Below, piece by piece: positions 8,971 to 18,081 of a stretch of 64,000 nucleotides of DNA; the first letter of the stretch is position 1, and every line of letters begins with the position of its first letter. Location of the stretch: contig NZ_AUCF01000015.1 of NCBI RefSeq assembly GCF_000429625.1, positions 62,001-126,000 of the forward strand, given 5' to 3'. A model generated the notes under the pieces. That model made no database searches and was not told the DNA's origin. It saw only the letters and a program-made list of their open reading frames with translations. A program made the translations under genes and the position numbers. Origin of the DNA: Azospirillum halopraeferens DSM 3675. Lineage in GTDB: Bacteria; Pseudomonadota; Alphaproteobacteria; Azospirillales; Azospirillaceae.

Positions 8971-9185
8971 AATCGCCTCTACCCTTTCATTTCTTCATTG
9001 CCCGTGACGGTTCGACGCACCTTAGCCCGCCGCGCCCGCCTTGTCATCCGTCGAGGACACCGGCTTTCCGGCCCTTCCGCCCGGCGGAACGGCCGGTGCC
9101 GATCGTCGCGGGTTGACGCCGGCAGCATTCCGTGGTTCACCCCGTTCCCGTGCGATCCCGCCACCCCAGGACGCAAGACCCGGCC

Positions 9186-9956
9186 ATGAGCACCGCCCCG
9201 CCGCCCGCCGCCCCGGTCATCATCATTCCGGCCCGCCTCGCCTCGGCGCGGCTGCCCGGCAAGCCGCTGGCCGACATCGCCGGCGAACCCATGATCGTCC
9301 ACGTCTGGCGCCGCGCGGTGGAGGCGGACATCGGCCCCGTCGTGGTCGCCGCCGCCGAGCCGGAGATCGCCCGCGCCGTCGAGGCGGCGGGCGGGCAGGC
9401 CGTGCTCACCCGGCCCGACCATCCCTCCGGTTCCGACCGCATCTTCGAGGCGGTGTCGCTGATCGATCCGGAGCGCCGCTACGACGCCGTGGTCAACGTG
9501 CAGGGCGACCTGCCGACGGTGGAGCCGGCGATCATCCGCACCGCCTTCGCCGCCCTGGCGGACCCGGCGGTGGATATCGCCACCCTGGCCGTTCCCATCG
9601 TGCGCGAGGAGGAGAAGACCAACCCCAACGTGGTCAAGGCGGTGATCGAGCTGCCGGAGGCCGCGACGCGCGGGCGCGGGGTCTATTTCACCCGCACCAC
9701 CGCGCCCTGGGGCGAGGGGCCGCTGTACCACCACATCGGCCTGTACGCCTACCGCCGCAGCGCGCTGGAGCGCTTCGTCGCCCTGCCCCCCTCGGCGCTG
9801 GAACTGCGCGAGAAGCTGGAGCAGCTCCGCGCCCTCGCCTTCGGGATGCGCATCGACGTGGCGGTCGTTGACGCCCTGCCGCTGGGGGTCGATACTCCGG
9901 CCGACCTCGAACGCGCCCGCGACCTGCTGGCCCGCCGCGCCAACCCCCGGGAATAA
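9186..9956 (+). CDS. kdsB: 3-deoxy-manno-octulosonate cytidylyltransferase
   Basis: A 256-residue CMP-KDO synthetase. It shows the nucleotide-binding opening [18 protein letters not shown], the [10 protein letters not shown] motif (about residues 78-87) and [12 protein letters not shown] in the metal/nucleotide region. It activates KDO for lipid A inner-core synthesis. The ATG at 9186 was chosen over the upstream GTG because the family begins a few residues before the PAR motif. It is followed after 11 bases by pheA. Confidence 0.96.
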   Translation: MSTAPPPAAPVIIIPARLASARLPGKPLADIAGEPMIVHVWRRAVEADIGPVVVAAAEPEIARAVEAAGGQAVLTRPDHPSGSDRIFEAVSLIDPERRYDAVVNVQGDLPTVEPAIIRTAFAALADPAVDIATLAVPIVREEEKTNPNVVKAVIELPEAATRGRGVYFTRTTAPWGEGPLYHHIGLYAYRRSALERFVALPPSALELREKLEQLRALAFGMRIDVAVVDALPLGVDTPADLERARDLLARRANPRE

Positions 9957-9967
9957 GCCCCGCCGCC

Positions 9968-10834
9968 ATGCCGCACTCCAACGTGATCGCCTTCCAGGGC
10001 CTGCCGGGCGCCTATTCCGACCTGGCCTGCCGCTCCGTTCATCCGGAGATGGAGACCCTGCCCTGCGCCTCCTTCGAGGACGCCTTCGCGGCGGTGCGCG
10101 AGGGCCGCGCCCGGCTGGCCATGATCCCGGTGGAGAACTCGGTCGCCGGCCGCGTCGCCGACAACCACCACCTGCTGCCCGAAGGCGGCCTGCACATCAT
10201 CGGCGAGCACTTCCAGCGGGTGAACCACCAGCTCCTGGCGCCGCACGGTGCCACCCTCGCCACCATCCGCACGGTGCGCAGCCACATCCAGGCGCTGTCC
10301 CAGTGCCGCCGCCTGACGCGCGAGCTGGGGCTGGAGGCGATCCAGCACGCCGACACCGCCGGTGCCGCCGCCGAGGTCGCCAAGCTGGACGACCCGCGGC
10401 ACGCCGCCATCGGGTCGGAGCTGGCGGCGCAGATCTATGGACTGCAGGTCCTGCGCAGCGGCATCGAGGACGCCGAGCACAACACCACCCGGTTCCTCAT
10501 CATGGCGCGCGAGCCGCTGATGCCGCCGGCCGGCGCCGGCACCACCATCACCACCTTCGTCTTCCGCGTGCGCAGCGTGCCCGCGGCCCTCTACAAGGCG
10601 CTGGGCGGCTTCGCCACCAACGGCGTCAACATGACGAAGCTGGAGAGCTACATGATCGGCGGCCGCTTCACCGCCGCCCAGTTCTATGCCGACGTGGAAG
10701 GCCACCCTGAGGAGCGGCCCCTGCGCCTGGCGCTGGAGGAACTGGCCTTCTTCGCCCGCGAGGTGAAGATCCTCGGCGTCTACCCCGCCAACCCGTTCCG
10801 CTATCAGGAAAGCCAGCGCGACGGCGACGATTGA
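9968..10834 (+). CDS. pheA: Prephenate dehydratase
   Basis: A 288-residue monofunctional PheA. The catalytic PDT domain starts at FQGLPGAYSDLA and carries the signature NTTRFLIM (about residues 175-182). The C-terminal ACT domain (about 192-275) has the GFATNGVNMTKLESYM region, where the ESYM-like motif forms part of the phenylalanine site. It converts prephenate to phenylpyruvate and is expected to be feedback inhibited by Phe. It appears to form an operon with kdsB. Confidence 0.96.
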   Translation: MPHSNVIAFQGLPGAYSDLACRSVHPEMETLPCASFEDAFAAVREGRARLAMIPVENSVAGRVADNHHLLPEGGLHIIGEHFQRVNHQLLAPHGATLATIRTVRSHIQALSQCRRLTRELGLEAIQHADTAGAAAEVAKLDDPRHAAIGSELAAQIYGLQVLRSGIEDAEHNTTRFLIMAREPLMPPAGAGTTITTFVFRVRSVPAALYKALGGFATNGVNMTKLESYMIGGRFTAAQFYADVEGHPEERPLRLALEELAFFAREVKILGVYPANPFRYQESQRDGDD

Positions 10835-11000
10835 CTTGGCCGTGATCCCGACGGCCGCGGCATCCGGTCGCAGACCGCCCCCGGGCGGCGACCTTTGTGT
10901 TACAAATTGAATCAGAAGAGTCCGATTTACGGGCCTTCCCGCTGCGGCGCCGTTCGGGCTCGATCCCGGCCGGCCGCGGCATCATCGGATGGAGGTTGCG

Positions 11001-11312
11001 ATGCTGACCTATGAGGACTGCATCGGTCTCTCCGACCTCGACAAGGACGAAGTCGCCGAGATCGCGGCGCATGAACGGCTCCCGTACATGACGGCGCTGG
11101 AAAAGGGAGCGGCGCTGCTGCAGCAGCCCTGGGGTGACGCCGCCATCCGGCAGATGGTGTGGGACAATCTGTGCCAGGCGAGCGGCAAGAGCGACGACAG
11201 CCGCTCGCACTCCCTCGCCGTCGTCTACCGGATGACCTGCGAACGCCACCCGAACCCTTGCGACCGCCGCCGGTCGCCGGTGCGTCCGACCCACCCGCTC
11301 TGGCATAGCTGA
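11001..11312 (+). CDS. Conserved small protein of unknown function
   Basis: A 103-residue protein starting MLTYEDCIGLSDLDKDEVAEIAAHE. The ATG at 11001 has GGAGG six bases upstream; an alternative ATG at 10989 overlaps that site and is less likely. The N-terminal acidic helical part resembles short alphaproteobacterial proteins of unknown role; the C-terminal 30 residues are Arg/Pro-rich and basic. No catalytic motif is visible. A GC-rich hairpin with a T-run follows. Confidence 0.7.
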   Translation: MLTYEDCIGLSDLDKDEVAEIAAHERLPYMTALEKGAALLQQPWGDAAIRQMVWDNLCQASGKSDDSRSHSLAVVYRMTCERHPNPCDRRRSPVRPTHPLWHS

Positions 11313-11341
11313 CGCCGGGCGGGCGGGCGCGGCCCGCCGCC

Positions 11342-11374
11342 GGGCCCGTCCCGCTCCGGGGCCGGGCCTTTTTT
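11342..11374 (+). terminator. Rho-independent terminator
   Basis: A GGCCCG...CGGGCC stem with a GC-rich loop is followed by TTTTTT. It follows the small protein gene and, being between convergent genes, may also limit read-through toward nudC. Confidence 0.75.
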
Positions 11375-11380
11375 CTGTCC

Positions 11381-12331
11381 CTATCGCGGCCCCCGGTCCG
11401 GCCGCTCGTCCAGCCACTCGTCCATCAGGCGCCGGGCGATGGAGTCGCGCCGCGGCGGGCGGAAGTGCGGATCGTCGGGGCCCGCGGCGCGCAGCCGGTC
11501 GCGGGTCACCCAGAACGCCTCCTCGATCTCGTCCTCCTGCACGGTGATCGCCGTGTCCAGCGCCCGCGCCGTGAAGCCGATCATGAGCTGGGACGGAAAG
11601 GGCCAGGGCTGGGAGGAGTGATAGCGCACGTCGGTGACGCGCAGCCCCACCTCCTCCAGCACCTCGCGGGCCACCGCCTCCTCCAGGCTCTCGCCCGGCT
11701 CCACGAAGCCGGCCAGCACGGAGTACATCCCCGGAGCGAAGCGGGGCTGGCGGTGCAGCACGCAGCGGTCGCCGCCGTCGTGGACCAGCATGATGACCGC
11801 GGGATCGGTGCGCGGGTAATGGGTGGTCGCACAGGCGGGGTCGGTGCAGATGCGCAGGTGCCCGGCCTCGACGCCCGCCGCGGGGGCGCCGCAGACGCCG
11901 CAGAAGCGGTGGCGCGCGTTCCACCAGGTCAGGCCGCGGGCGTAGGCGGCCAGCGCCGCGTCGGCGGGCGCCATCAACCCGCCGACCGTCCGCAGGTCGA
12001 GAAAGCGCGCACCGCCCGCGGCCGCGGCGGCGACCGCCGGATGCGTCTCCGGCGCATCCAGGGCGGACAGGTCGGCGGCGAACACCGCGGCGCCGTCCAT
12101 CACGCCCAGCAGCACCGGCTCTTCACCGCCCTCCCACGCCCGGCCGGCCGGCAGCAGCGCCGTGCGGGGCGCATCGTCGGGTCCGTCGACCAGGGTGCGG
12201 GCCCGCCACACCGGCACGATGCGGGTCTGCGGCGCGGCGCGGGCGGCGGCCAGCCAGTCCGTATCCCGGCGCCGGTGATGGGCGCGGTCGACCGGGCATC
12301 CGGCATAGATGTTGGGAGGAGGGGCCATCAT
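11381..12331 (-). CDS. nudC: NADH pyrophosphatase (NudC-type Nudix hydrolase)
   Basis: About 316 residues. After an N-terminal domain come a zinc ribbon (FCGVCGAP and CTDPAC, about residues 135-160) and the Nudix domain with the box GFVEPGESLEEAVAREV--E-G. A SQPWPFPSQLM motif follows, the SQPWPFP-x-S signature of NADH pyrophosphatases. It cleaves NAD(H) to NMN(H) and AMP and can remove NAD caps from RNA. The start is one of two adjacent ATGs at 12331/12328, preceded on this strand by purine-poor sequence, so the start is tentative. Confidence 0.92.
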   Translation of the reverse strand: MMAPPPNIYAGCPVDRAHHRRRDTDWLAAARAAPQTRIVPVWRARTLVDGPDDAPRTALLPAGRAWEGGEEPVLLGVMDGAAVFAADLSALDAPETHPAVAAAAAGGARFLDLRTVGGLMAPADAALAAYARGLTWWNARHRFCGVCGAPAAGVEAGHLRICTDPACATTHYPRTDPAVIMLVHDGGDRCVLHRQPRFAPGMYSVLAGFVEPGESLEEAVAREVLEEVGLRVTDVRYHSSQPWPFPSQLMIGFTARALDTAITVQEDEIEEAFWVTRDRLRAAGPDDPHFRPPRRDSIARRLMDEWLDERPDRGPR

Positions 12332-12370
12332 CCGGTCATGCCACGGCCGGCACCGGCCGGTAAACACCGA

Positions 12371-12988
12371 TCACGCCGCGGCGCCGCCGACCAGCCGCCG
12401 GACGGCGTCGCGGAAGGAGTCGAGGGACGCGATTTCCAGCAGGAACAGGGCGCGGCCGTGCGAGAGGCCGGATTCCAGGGCCATGTCGATGCGCACGAAC
12501 AGCACGGGATCGGCCGCCGTGCCGATCACCTGGTCGGCCGGACCGGCACGATAGCAGGGGACACCGCTCTCCACCTCTCCCTCCACCAGGTTGGCGAAGC
12601 TGGCGAGGCAGCCGTTGAGGATGATGTTGCCGATCTCGGTCAGGGCGTCGCGCGCGGTCTCGCCGTCGGGGCCGTCGGCACCGCCGGGGACCAGCCGATC
12701 GACCAGGGCAAGCCCGGCGCCCGCGGGGAAGACCAGCATCGCTTCGCCGGAGAAGGGACCGCGGAAGGACCCCAGCACCGCGCACACCGGTGCCGCCGCG
12801 CCCACCGCCGGGACCACGTCGGCGGCGATGTCGGCGCGGCGGGCCACGGTGACCGACGGCACCGACAGGACCACCGGCTCCCCCACCATGACGCTCAGCG
12901 CCGCCGCCGGCTCGCCCATGCCGATGTTGAACAGCTCGGCGATGGCGTCGGCCGCCGCCTCGTCGACGGCGAAGTCCGGGCGGGTCAC
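12371..12988 (-). CDS. cheC: CheC-like chemotaxis phosphatase
   Basis: A 205-residue CheC/CheX/FliY-fold protein with two repeats of the phosphatase helix: E-x-x-N in IAELFNIGMGEPAAALS (about residues 17-33) and again in LTEIGNIILNGCLASF (about 116-131). Each is followed by the small residues and proline or equivalent typical of the family. CheC proteins dephosphorylate phospho-CheY or related receivers. It overlaps the receiver gene by 4 bases (ATGA), so that receiver is the likely substrate. Confidence 0.85.
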   Translation of the reverse strand: MTRPDFAVDEAAADAIAELFNIGMGEPAAALSVMVGEPVVLSVPSVTVARRADIAADVVPAVGAAAPVCAVLGSFRGPFSGEAMLVFPAGAGLALVDRLVPGGADGPDGETARDALTEIGNIILNGCLASFANLVEGEVESGVPCYRAGPADQVIGTAADPVLFVRIDMALESGLSHGRALFLLEIASLDSFRDAVRRLVGGAAA

Positions 12989-13344
12989 AGCCCGGCTCCG
13001 GTGAAGAAGGTGCGGATCTTGTCCACGGTCACCGGCTTGGGAATGAAACGGCAGCCCAGCTCCTCCGCCTTGCGGCGCAACGCGTCCTGCACGTTGGCGG
13101 TGAGGATGCCGACGGGAAGCTGCGGCATCCGCTCGCGCAGGTGGCCGGCCAGGGTCAGCCCGTCCATGCCCGGCATGTTGAAGTCCACCAGCGCCGCCGC
13201 CGGTGCGGCTTCGGCCAGCCGGTTCAGGGCGTCGTCGCCGTCCACCGCGGTGACGATCGTCCAGTCCGGGTGCAATGCGGCGATGGCGCCGCTCACCATC
13301 TCGCGCGCCAGGCGGCTGTCGTCGACAACAAGGACGGTGGTCAT
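12985..13344 (-). CDS. CheY-like single-domain response regulator
   Basis: A 119-residue stand-alone receiver. The acidic pocket is VVDDS (residues 6-10), the phospho-acceptor Asp lies in LVDFNMPGMDG (near residue 54), a Thr is in ILTAN and the conserved Lys is in FIPKPV. No output domain is present. It is translationally coupled to the CheC-like gene that follows, which forms a two-gene signalling module away from any visible chemotaxis cluster. Confidence 0.93.
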   Translation of the reverse strand: MTTVLVVDDSRLAREMVSGAIAALHPDWTIVTAVDGDDALNRLAEAAPAAALVDFNMPGMDGLTLAGHLRERMPQLPVGILTANVQDALRRKAEELGCRFIPKPVTVDKIRTFFTGAGL

Positions 13345-13476
13345 GGGCAGCCCCGGAATGCTGGAATCGTCACTGTTCGGCCGATCCTGTTAGTAGCGCA
13401 CCGCGGCATGGCGCATCAAGGCCGCGCTCAAGGACCGGCTGGACAGGGAACCGCGGCACCTGCCAGGATCGCGGCC

Positions 13477-13944
13477 ATGCGCTGCATCCTCGACACCAAC
13501 GTGCTGGTCGGCGCGGCGCTGCTGCCCGATCCGGTGCCGCAGCGCTGCCTGGCCCTCGACCGCTGTGTCGCGCTGGCGCGGCGCGGCACGCTGCTGTTCT
13601 CCGCCGCGACGCTGGAGGAGGTGCGGGAGGTGCTGCGCCGGCCCGTCTTCGATCGGCACCGCAGCCCGGCCGCCCGCGATGCCTTCCTGGACGCCCTCGT
13701 CGCGGCCGCAACCCTGGTGGAGCCGACGGAGACTCCGGCGCTCTGCCGCGATCCCGACGACGACAAGTTCCTGGCCCTGGCGCTGGCCGCGGACGCCGAC
13801 GCGCTGGTGACGCAGGACCGCGACCTGCTGGTGCTGCGCCGCATCGGCACCACGCCCATCCTGCACCCGGATCGCTTCGTCGCCGGTGCCGGCGCACCCG
13901 CCCGGCCGTCCCATACGGTTGTGCGCACGGCCCTGAGGGGATAA
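13477..13944 (+). CDS. PIN-domain ribonuclease-like protein
   Basis: A 155-residue PIN domain of the COG1569 type. The acidic residues are present: LDTNVLV (Asp near residue 5), E in TLEEVREVL, and D in RDPDDDKFLALA and LVTQDRDLL. Such proteins are often VapC-like toxins cleaving RNA. No antitoxin-sized gene lies next to it: the upstream gene is on the opposite strand and the downstream one is a diguanylate cyclase. It may be an orphan toxin or a housekeeping nuclease. Confidence 0.85.
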   Translation: MRCILDTNVLVGAALLPDPVPQRCLALDRCVALARRGTLLFSAATLEEVREVLRRPVFDRHRSPAARDAFLDALVAAATLVEPTETPALCRDPDDDKFLALALAADADALVTQDRDLLVLRRIGTTPILHPDRFVAGAGAPARPSHTVVRTALRG

Positions 13945-13998
13945 TACTTATTGCGTAACGGGCGAGCGGATCGCCCGTCGCAGGCGGGGCAGGACGCG

Positions 13999-16290
13999 AT
14001 GCCGCTGCGGCCGAAAACGACGCTGCTGACCCTTGGACTGACCGCCGCGCTCGGGATCGGCGCCGTTCTCGGCATGCCGTTGTGGCAGGGATACGCGGAC
14101 CGGCGGGCCGACGCCGCCCGAACGGCGGCCGGGGCCGCCCTGCTGGTCGGGGAGCACGCGCGGCAGACGCTGGCCCCGGCCGACCTGCTGGCGCGCCAAA
14201 CCCGCGAGCGGATCGCCGAACTGGGGCTGGAGCGCTTCGTCACCGCGCCGGAGGAATGGCAGAACACCCGGCGTCTGGCCGAGTCCCTGCCGTCCGTGGC
14301 CGGGATCGTCGTGCTGGACGCCGACGGGCTGCTGGTGTTCGCCACCTCGGCCTTTCCAGCCGTCGTCCTGGACCTGGCCAACCGCCCCTACTTTCCGGAG
14401 CACCGCGCCGGTGCCGCCATGGTCATCGGACCGCCGGACGCCCTGCGCCCGTGGGACCATGCGGTGGTGACGGTCAGTCACCGCCTGGAGGACGCCGACG
14501 GCGGCTTTGCCGGTGTCGTCCTGGCGGCGGTCCCCGTCAACCATCTGCGCACGGTCTACGCCACCCCGGCGGGGCAGACCGCGGTGACCATCGCACTGGT
14601 GCGCGACGACGGCGTGGCGGTGCTGCGCGAGCCGGAAACCGGCGCGGCCATCGAGCCGGCGCGCCTGGCCGCCCTTGTCGACGCCGCCCTGACCGGGGGC
14701 GGGCCGGACGGCGCGCCGGAGGTGGTGTCACCCGCCGACGGGGTGCGCCGCTTTGTGGCGGGCCGGCGCATCGAGGGCCTGCCCCTGGTCGCCGTGGCCG
14801 GTGTCGCGGTGTCGGACGCGCTGGCGCCCTGGCGGCAGCAGGTCCACCGCAGCGCCTGGCTGTTCGCCGGGGCGCTCGCCGGATTCGGCCTGCTGACCGC
14901 CGCCGGGTGGCGCGGCATCACCGCCGAACGGGACGCCCGCGAGCACGCGGACCGCGCCGCCGCCTTCACCCACACGGTGCTGGATGCGCTGAGCACGCGC
15001 GTCGCCATCCTGAACGCCGATGGCGGCATCATCGCCGCCAACCGCGCCTGGTGCCGCTTCGCCGACCGGTTGGGGGCGCCGGGGGCGGCGTGGCAGCCCG
15101 GCGGCAACCTGCTGGCGCTGTGCGAGGTCGCCGCCGGCACCGGGTGGGAAAGCGCGCGCTCCGCCGCCGACGGCATCCGCGCGGTCATCGCGGGCGAGCG
15201 CGACGACTATGTGCTGGACCACCCCGGCCCGGCCCCGGAAGGGGTGCGCTGGTTCAATCTGCGGGTGCAGCGCGCCGCGGTGGCGGACCATGGCAGCGTC
15301 CTGGCGGTGGTCAGCCTGGAGGACATCAGCCATGTGGTGCAGACCCGCGAGGCCCTGCTGAAAAGCCAGGACCAGGTGCGCCGCAGCGAGGCCCTGTACC
15401 GCACCATCGCCGCCGGCATCCCCAACGGGGCCGTCGCCGTGTTCGACGGCGACCTGCGGTTCCGCTTCGCCGATGGCCGCGGATTGGCCGACCTGGGGCT
15501 GGAGCCGGCCCGGATCGTCGGCCGGACGGTGGGGGAACTGTTCGGCGCCGATCCCGGCGCGGTGCTGGAGCCTCTGCTGCGCAGCGCGCTGGCGGGCGAG
15601 CCGGGGGAGGCGGAGATGGTCTACCGCGACCGCATCCACCGCCTGTTCGCCATCCCCCTGCCCGACGCCGGGCAAACCGGCAACGCCGGCCTGCTGCTGA
15701 CCCAGGACATCACCCGCCTGCGCCGGGCCCAGCAGGCCATGGAAAGCCTGAACCACCGTCTGGCCGAGCTGTCGGCCACCGACGGGCTGCTGGGGATCGC
15801 CAACCGGAGGCGGTTCGACACGGTGCTGGATTCCGAATGGCGCCGCGCCGCGCGCACCGGGGACCCCGTCGGGCTGCTGATGGTCGACGTGGACTTCTTC
15901 AAGGTCTACAACGACGCCTACGGCCACCTGGAAGGCGACCGCTGCCTGAAGGCCATCGCCGCCGCGGTGTCCGCCGCCGCGACCCGCCCGGCCGACCTGG
16001 TCGCCCGCTACGGCGGGGAGGAGATCGCCGTCATCCTGCCGGGCACCGGCATCTCCGGCGCGCGGCGCGTCGCCGGCCGCATCCACGAGAACATCCGCCG
16101 CCTGGCCCACCCGTTCGCCGATTCGCCGCTGGGCAACCATGTGACCGTCAGCATCGGCGCCGCCTCCCTGATCCCCGACAACGGCACCCCGGCCGAGGCG
16201 CTGGTGGCGGCCGCCGACCGCGCGCTCTACCTGGCCAAGGCGTCGGGTCGCAACCGCACGGTCGAGGAAACCGGCGCCGTCGCGGCCTGA
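13999..16290 (+). CDS. Membrane diguanylate cyclase with Cache-like and PAS domains
   Basis: A 763-residue protein. TM1 is at about residues 8-28, followed by a periplasmic Cache-like sensor (about 30-285) and TM2 (about 290-312). Two PAS-like domains (about 330-445 and 470-580) and a short coiled coil precede the GGDEF domain. The active site is GGEEI near residue 672. An RxxD inhibitory site (RPAD) lies five residues before it, so product inhibition by c-di-GMP is expected. The ATG at 13999 puts the signal anchor at the N-terminus; the upstream in-frame sequence is hydrophilic. It makes c-di-GMP in response to an unknown periplasmic ligand. Confidence 0.93.
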   Translation: MPLRPKTTLLTLGLTAALGIGAVLGMPLWQGYADRRADAARTAAGAALLVGEHARQTLAPADLLARQTRERIAELGLERFVTAPEEWQNTRRLAESLPSVAGIVVLDADGLLVFATSAFPAVVLDLANRPYFPEHRAGAAMVIGPPDALRPWDHAVVTVSHRLEDADGGFAGVVLAAVPVNHLRTVYATPAGQTAVTIALVRDDGVAVLREPETGAAIEPARLAALVDAALTGGGPDGAPEVVSPADGVRRFVAGRRIEGLPLVAVAGVAVSDALAPWRQQVHRSAWLFAGALAGFGLLTAAGWRGITAERDAREHADRAAAFTHTVLDALSTRVAILNADGGIIAANRAWCRFADRLGAPGAAWQPGGNLLALCEVAAGTGWESARSAADGIRAVIAGERDDYVLDHPGPAPEGVRWFNLRVQRAAVADHGSVLAVVSLEDISHVVQTREALLKSQDQVRRSEALYRTIAAGIPNGAVAVFDGDLRFRFADGRGLADLGLEPARIVGRTVGELFGADPGAVLEPLLRSALAGEPGEAEMVYRDRIHRLFAIPLPDAGQTGNAGLLLTQDITRLRRAQQAMESLNHRLAELSATDGLLGIANRRRFDTVLDSEWRRAARTGDPVGLLMVDVDFFKVYNDAYGHLEGDRCLKAIAAAVSAAATRPADLVARYGGEEIAVILPGTGISGARRVAGRIHENIRRLAHPFADSPLGNHVTVSIGAASLIPDNGTPAEALVAAADRALYLAKASGRNRTVEETGAVAA

Positions 16291-16456
16291 GCACGGAAGA
16301 TGTCGCCACCGGCGGCCAAACGTTTGCACCGGACGCGCTGCCCGGGGGGACAAGATCGCCACGGATTGCGCGGATTCAACCGGATGGCGCGGACTTCCTG
16401 TCCCGTTGCGGCAACGGGACATCCGGTCGCCGGATGGGGCGATCGATCCGTGTCCT
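16291..16456. other. Intergenic, short repeated words, no gene seen
   Basis: This is the first part of a 406-base gap. It holds the words GATTGCGCGGATTCAACC and TCCCGTTGCGGCAACGGGA (a small hairpin). Related words (ATCCGTGCAATCCGTGCA) flank the other repeat copy near 2640-2670. No supported coding frame was found. Confidence 0.5.
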
Positions 16457-16528
16457 ACGGCCGGAAAATGATCATTTCCATCATTTTCCGGCCGTGAAAC
16501 CCGGCAGATCAATGCCCGGGCATTGATC
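16457..16528 (+). repeat. Dispersed palindromic element, copy 2
   Basis: A hairpin with 16-bp arms (16457-16472 and 16480-16495; loop CATTTCC) is followed by the same 22-bp perfect palindrome found in copy 1 (16507-16528). The order and spacing match the reverse complement of 2539-2619. Sequence similarity continues weakly to about 16545 (GAGATACCAA against GATGATACCAA). It lies downstream of the cyclase gene. Confidence 0.85.
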
Positions 16529-16696
16529 GAGAGGGAGATACCAATCCGCGCAATCCGTGTCCGACTTGCCGGCGATGGTACGGCGGATGGGGCTGCGGGG
16601 CGCTCCCCGGTCCGGTGTGCGTTGCAAGGCGCTCGACAAACGGGATCGGCTCTGTAGAATGAACCGTGAACGGATGACAGTGCGCAGGATGCGGCC

Positions 16697-17203
16697 ATGG
16701 ACGCGGGCCCGGGGGGCGGGCCGGTGACGGAACCGGCAACGGACGCGGAGATCGAGACGGGAACGGGCTCCGGGCTGATGGCCGGCGTTCGCCAACCCCT
16801 GCTGTTCGACTGCCTGCCGGAGGCCGAGCCGCGCTCCGGTCGCCGACGCACCCGGCGCGCCGGGACGGCGGCGGCAGCGGTGGCCGTCGACGCGGTGCGC
16901 GAAGCGGCGCCGGCCGCCCCCGGTCCGCTGGCCATGATGCGGCCGCCGCCGGTCCCCTCACCGGTTCCGGCGCGGGAACCCTTCGACCCCGCGGCGCTCA
17001 CCAACCCCGAACTGCGCGCCCTGGTGCAGGCCCTGCCCGAGGCACGGCTGGCCCACCTGCTGGTGGAGGCGGCGCGCGAGGTGAAGCGGCGGGTCGTCCC
17101 GGACATCCCGGACGAGGACGCCGAGATCCCGTTCGAGCCCGACCCCGCGCTGCTGCGCGCCGCCCGCCAGGCGGTGGGGGAGCTGTCCGGCGACGATGCC
17201 TGA
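16697..17203 (+). CDS. Hypothetical protein with disordered N-terminal half
   Basis: A 168-residue protein. The first 95 residues are Gly/Pro/Ala-rich and probably unstructured. The rest is a conserved-looking, helical, charged domain (LTNPELRALVQALPEARLAHLLVEAAREVKRR). No membrane segment or catalytic motif is visible. The frame shows normal high-GC third-position bias, supporting it as a gene. No family was recognised. Confidence 0.65.
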   Translation: MDAGPGGGPVTEPATDAEIETGTGSGLMAGVRQPLLFDCLPEAEPRSGRRRTRRAGTAAAAVAVDAVREAAPAAPGPLAMMRPPPVPSPVPAREPFDPAALTNPELRALVQALPEARLAHLLVEAAREVKRRVVPDIPDEDAEIPFEPDPALLRAARQAVGELSGDDA

Positions 17204-17317
17204 TGAAGAGCGCCGCCGGGACTGAACCGCTGCCGCCGGACGAACATGGGGGGGAGCGGAATCCGGTGCGGCCGGGTGCGGGCGGGGTTGAACACGCCGG
17301 GCTCGGGACCAAATTGG

Positions 17318-17357
17318 CACATCGGGAGACGGAGCCTGACAGGCTTACCCCGATGTG
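17318..17357 (+). promoter_or_regulatory. Nested hairpin in the dedA leader
   Basis: The outer arms CACATCGGG (17318-17326) and CCCGATGTG (17349-17357) are perfectly complementary. They enclose an inner hairpin AGCCTGACAGGCT (17333-17345). It lies about 100 bases before the dedA start with no T-run after it, so it could be a structured leader rather than a terminator. No known riboswitch was recognised. Confidence 0.4.
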
Positions 17358-17455
17358 TCATAGTACCCACCGGTCCGTATAGGACCCTCGTATCCACACG
17401 TGCAGGCCGCTTCGGTGCGTCCGGCGGGCTCGATCACAACCCCTTGGAGGCGCCG

Positions 17456-18061
17456 TTGGAATGGATCGACTGGCTTCGGGAGTGGGGTGACGCGTTCTAT
17501 CCCATCGCCTTCCTCTGGTCCTTCTTCGAAGGCGAAACCTTCGTGATCTTCGGCGGCTGGGCCGCCTCCATGGGCATTCTCGACCTCAACCTCCTGATCC
17601 TGTCGGTCTGGCTGGGCAGCTTCATGGGCGACCAGTGCTGGTTCTGGATGGGCCGCAAATGGGGCGTCAAGGCGCTCGACCGCTTCCCCGCCGCGAACAA
17701 GCGCGCCGCCACCGTGCACGTCTGGCTGGAGCGCTACGGCGTCGGCTTCATTCTGTCCTTCCGCTTCCTTTACGGCATCCGCAACATCGCCTCGGTGGCG
17801 CTGGGCACGTCGAAGATCTCCTGGCGGAAGTTCATGTTCTGGAACTTCATCGCCGCCGGCATGTGGGCCGTCACCTTCGCCGGCGCCGGCTACCTGTTCG
17901 GCGAGGCCGCGGCATCCTTCGGCGAAACGGGCACCAAGGTGCTGGTGATCGCCGTCGCGGTGGTGGTCGCCGCGGTGGTGACGTGGAAGAGCATCGCCTG
18001 GAACCGTCGGCGCCTCGACGCCCGGCGTCTGGCCGCGGCGCAATCGGCCGCGGCGGAGTAG
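17456..18061 (+). CDS. DedA-family membrane protein
   Basis: A 201-residue integral membrane protein. The TTG at 17456 was chosen because GGAGG sits five bases upstream and the following residues (EWIDWLREWGDAFYPIAF) match the DedA N-terminus. The family signature appears as FEGETFVIFGGWAA and GSFMGDQCWFWMGR, then FRFLYGIRN. DedA proteins are flippase-like transporters for undecaprenyl phosphate or phospholipids. It ends 20 bases before the DUF1329 gene and is probably co-transcribed with it. Confidence 0.9.
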   Translation: MEWIDWLREWGDAFYPIAFLWSFFEGETFVIFGGWAASMGILDLNLLILSVWLGSFMGDQCWFWMGRKWGVKALDRFPAANKRAATVHVWLERYGVGFILSFRFLYGIRNIASVALGTSKISWRKFMFWNFIAAGMWAVTFAGAGYLFGEAAASFGETGTKVLVIAVAVVVAAVVTWKSIAWNRRRLDARRLAAAQSAAAE

Positions 18062-18081
18062 CCGGACCGGCAGCGGCGCCC

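Noticed and set aside
14728..17397. Long minus-strand open frame opposite the diguanylate cyclase
   Set aside because: Composition is His/Arg/Gln-rich shadow sequence and it crosses the palindromic repeat; the plus-strand cyclase explains the region.
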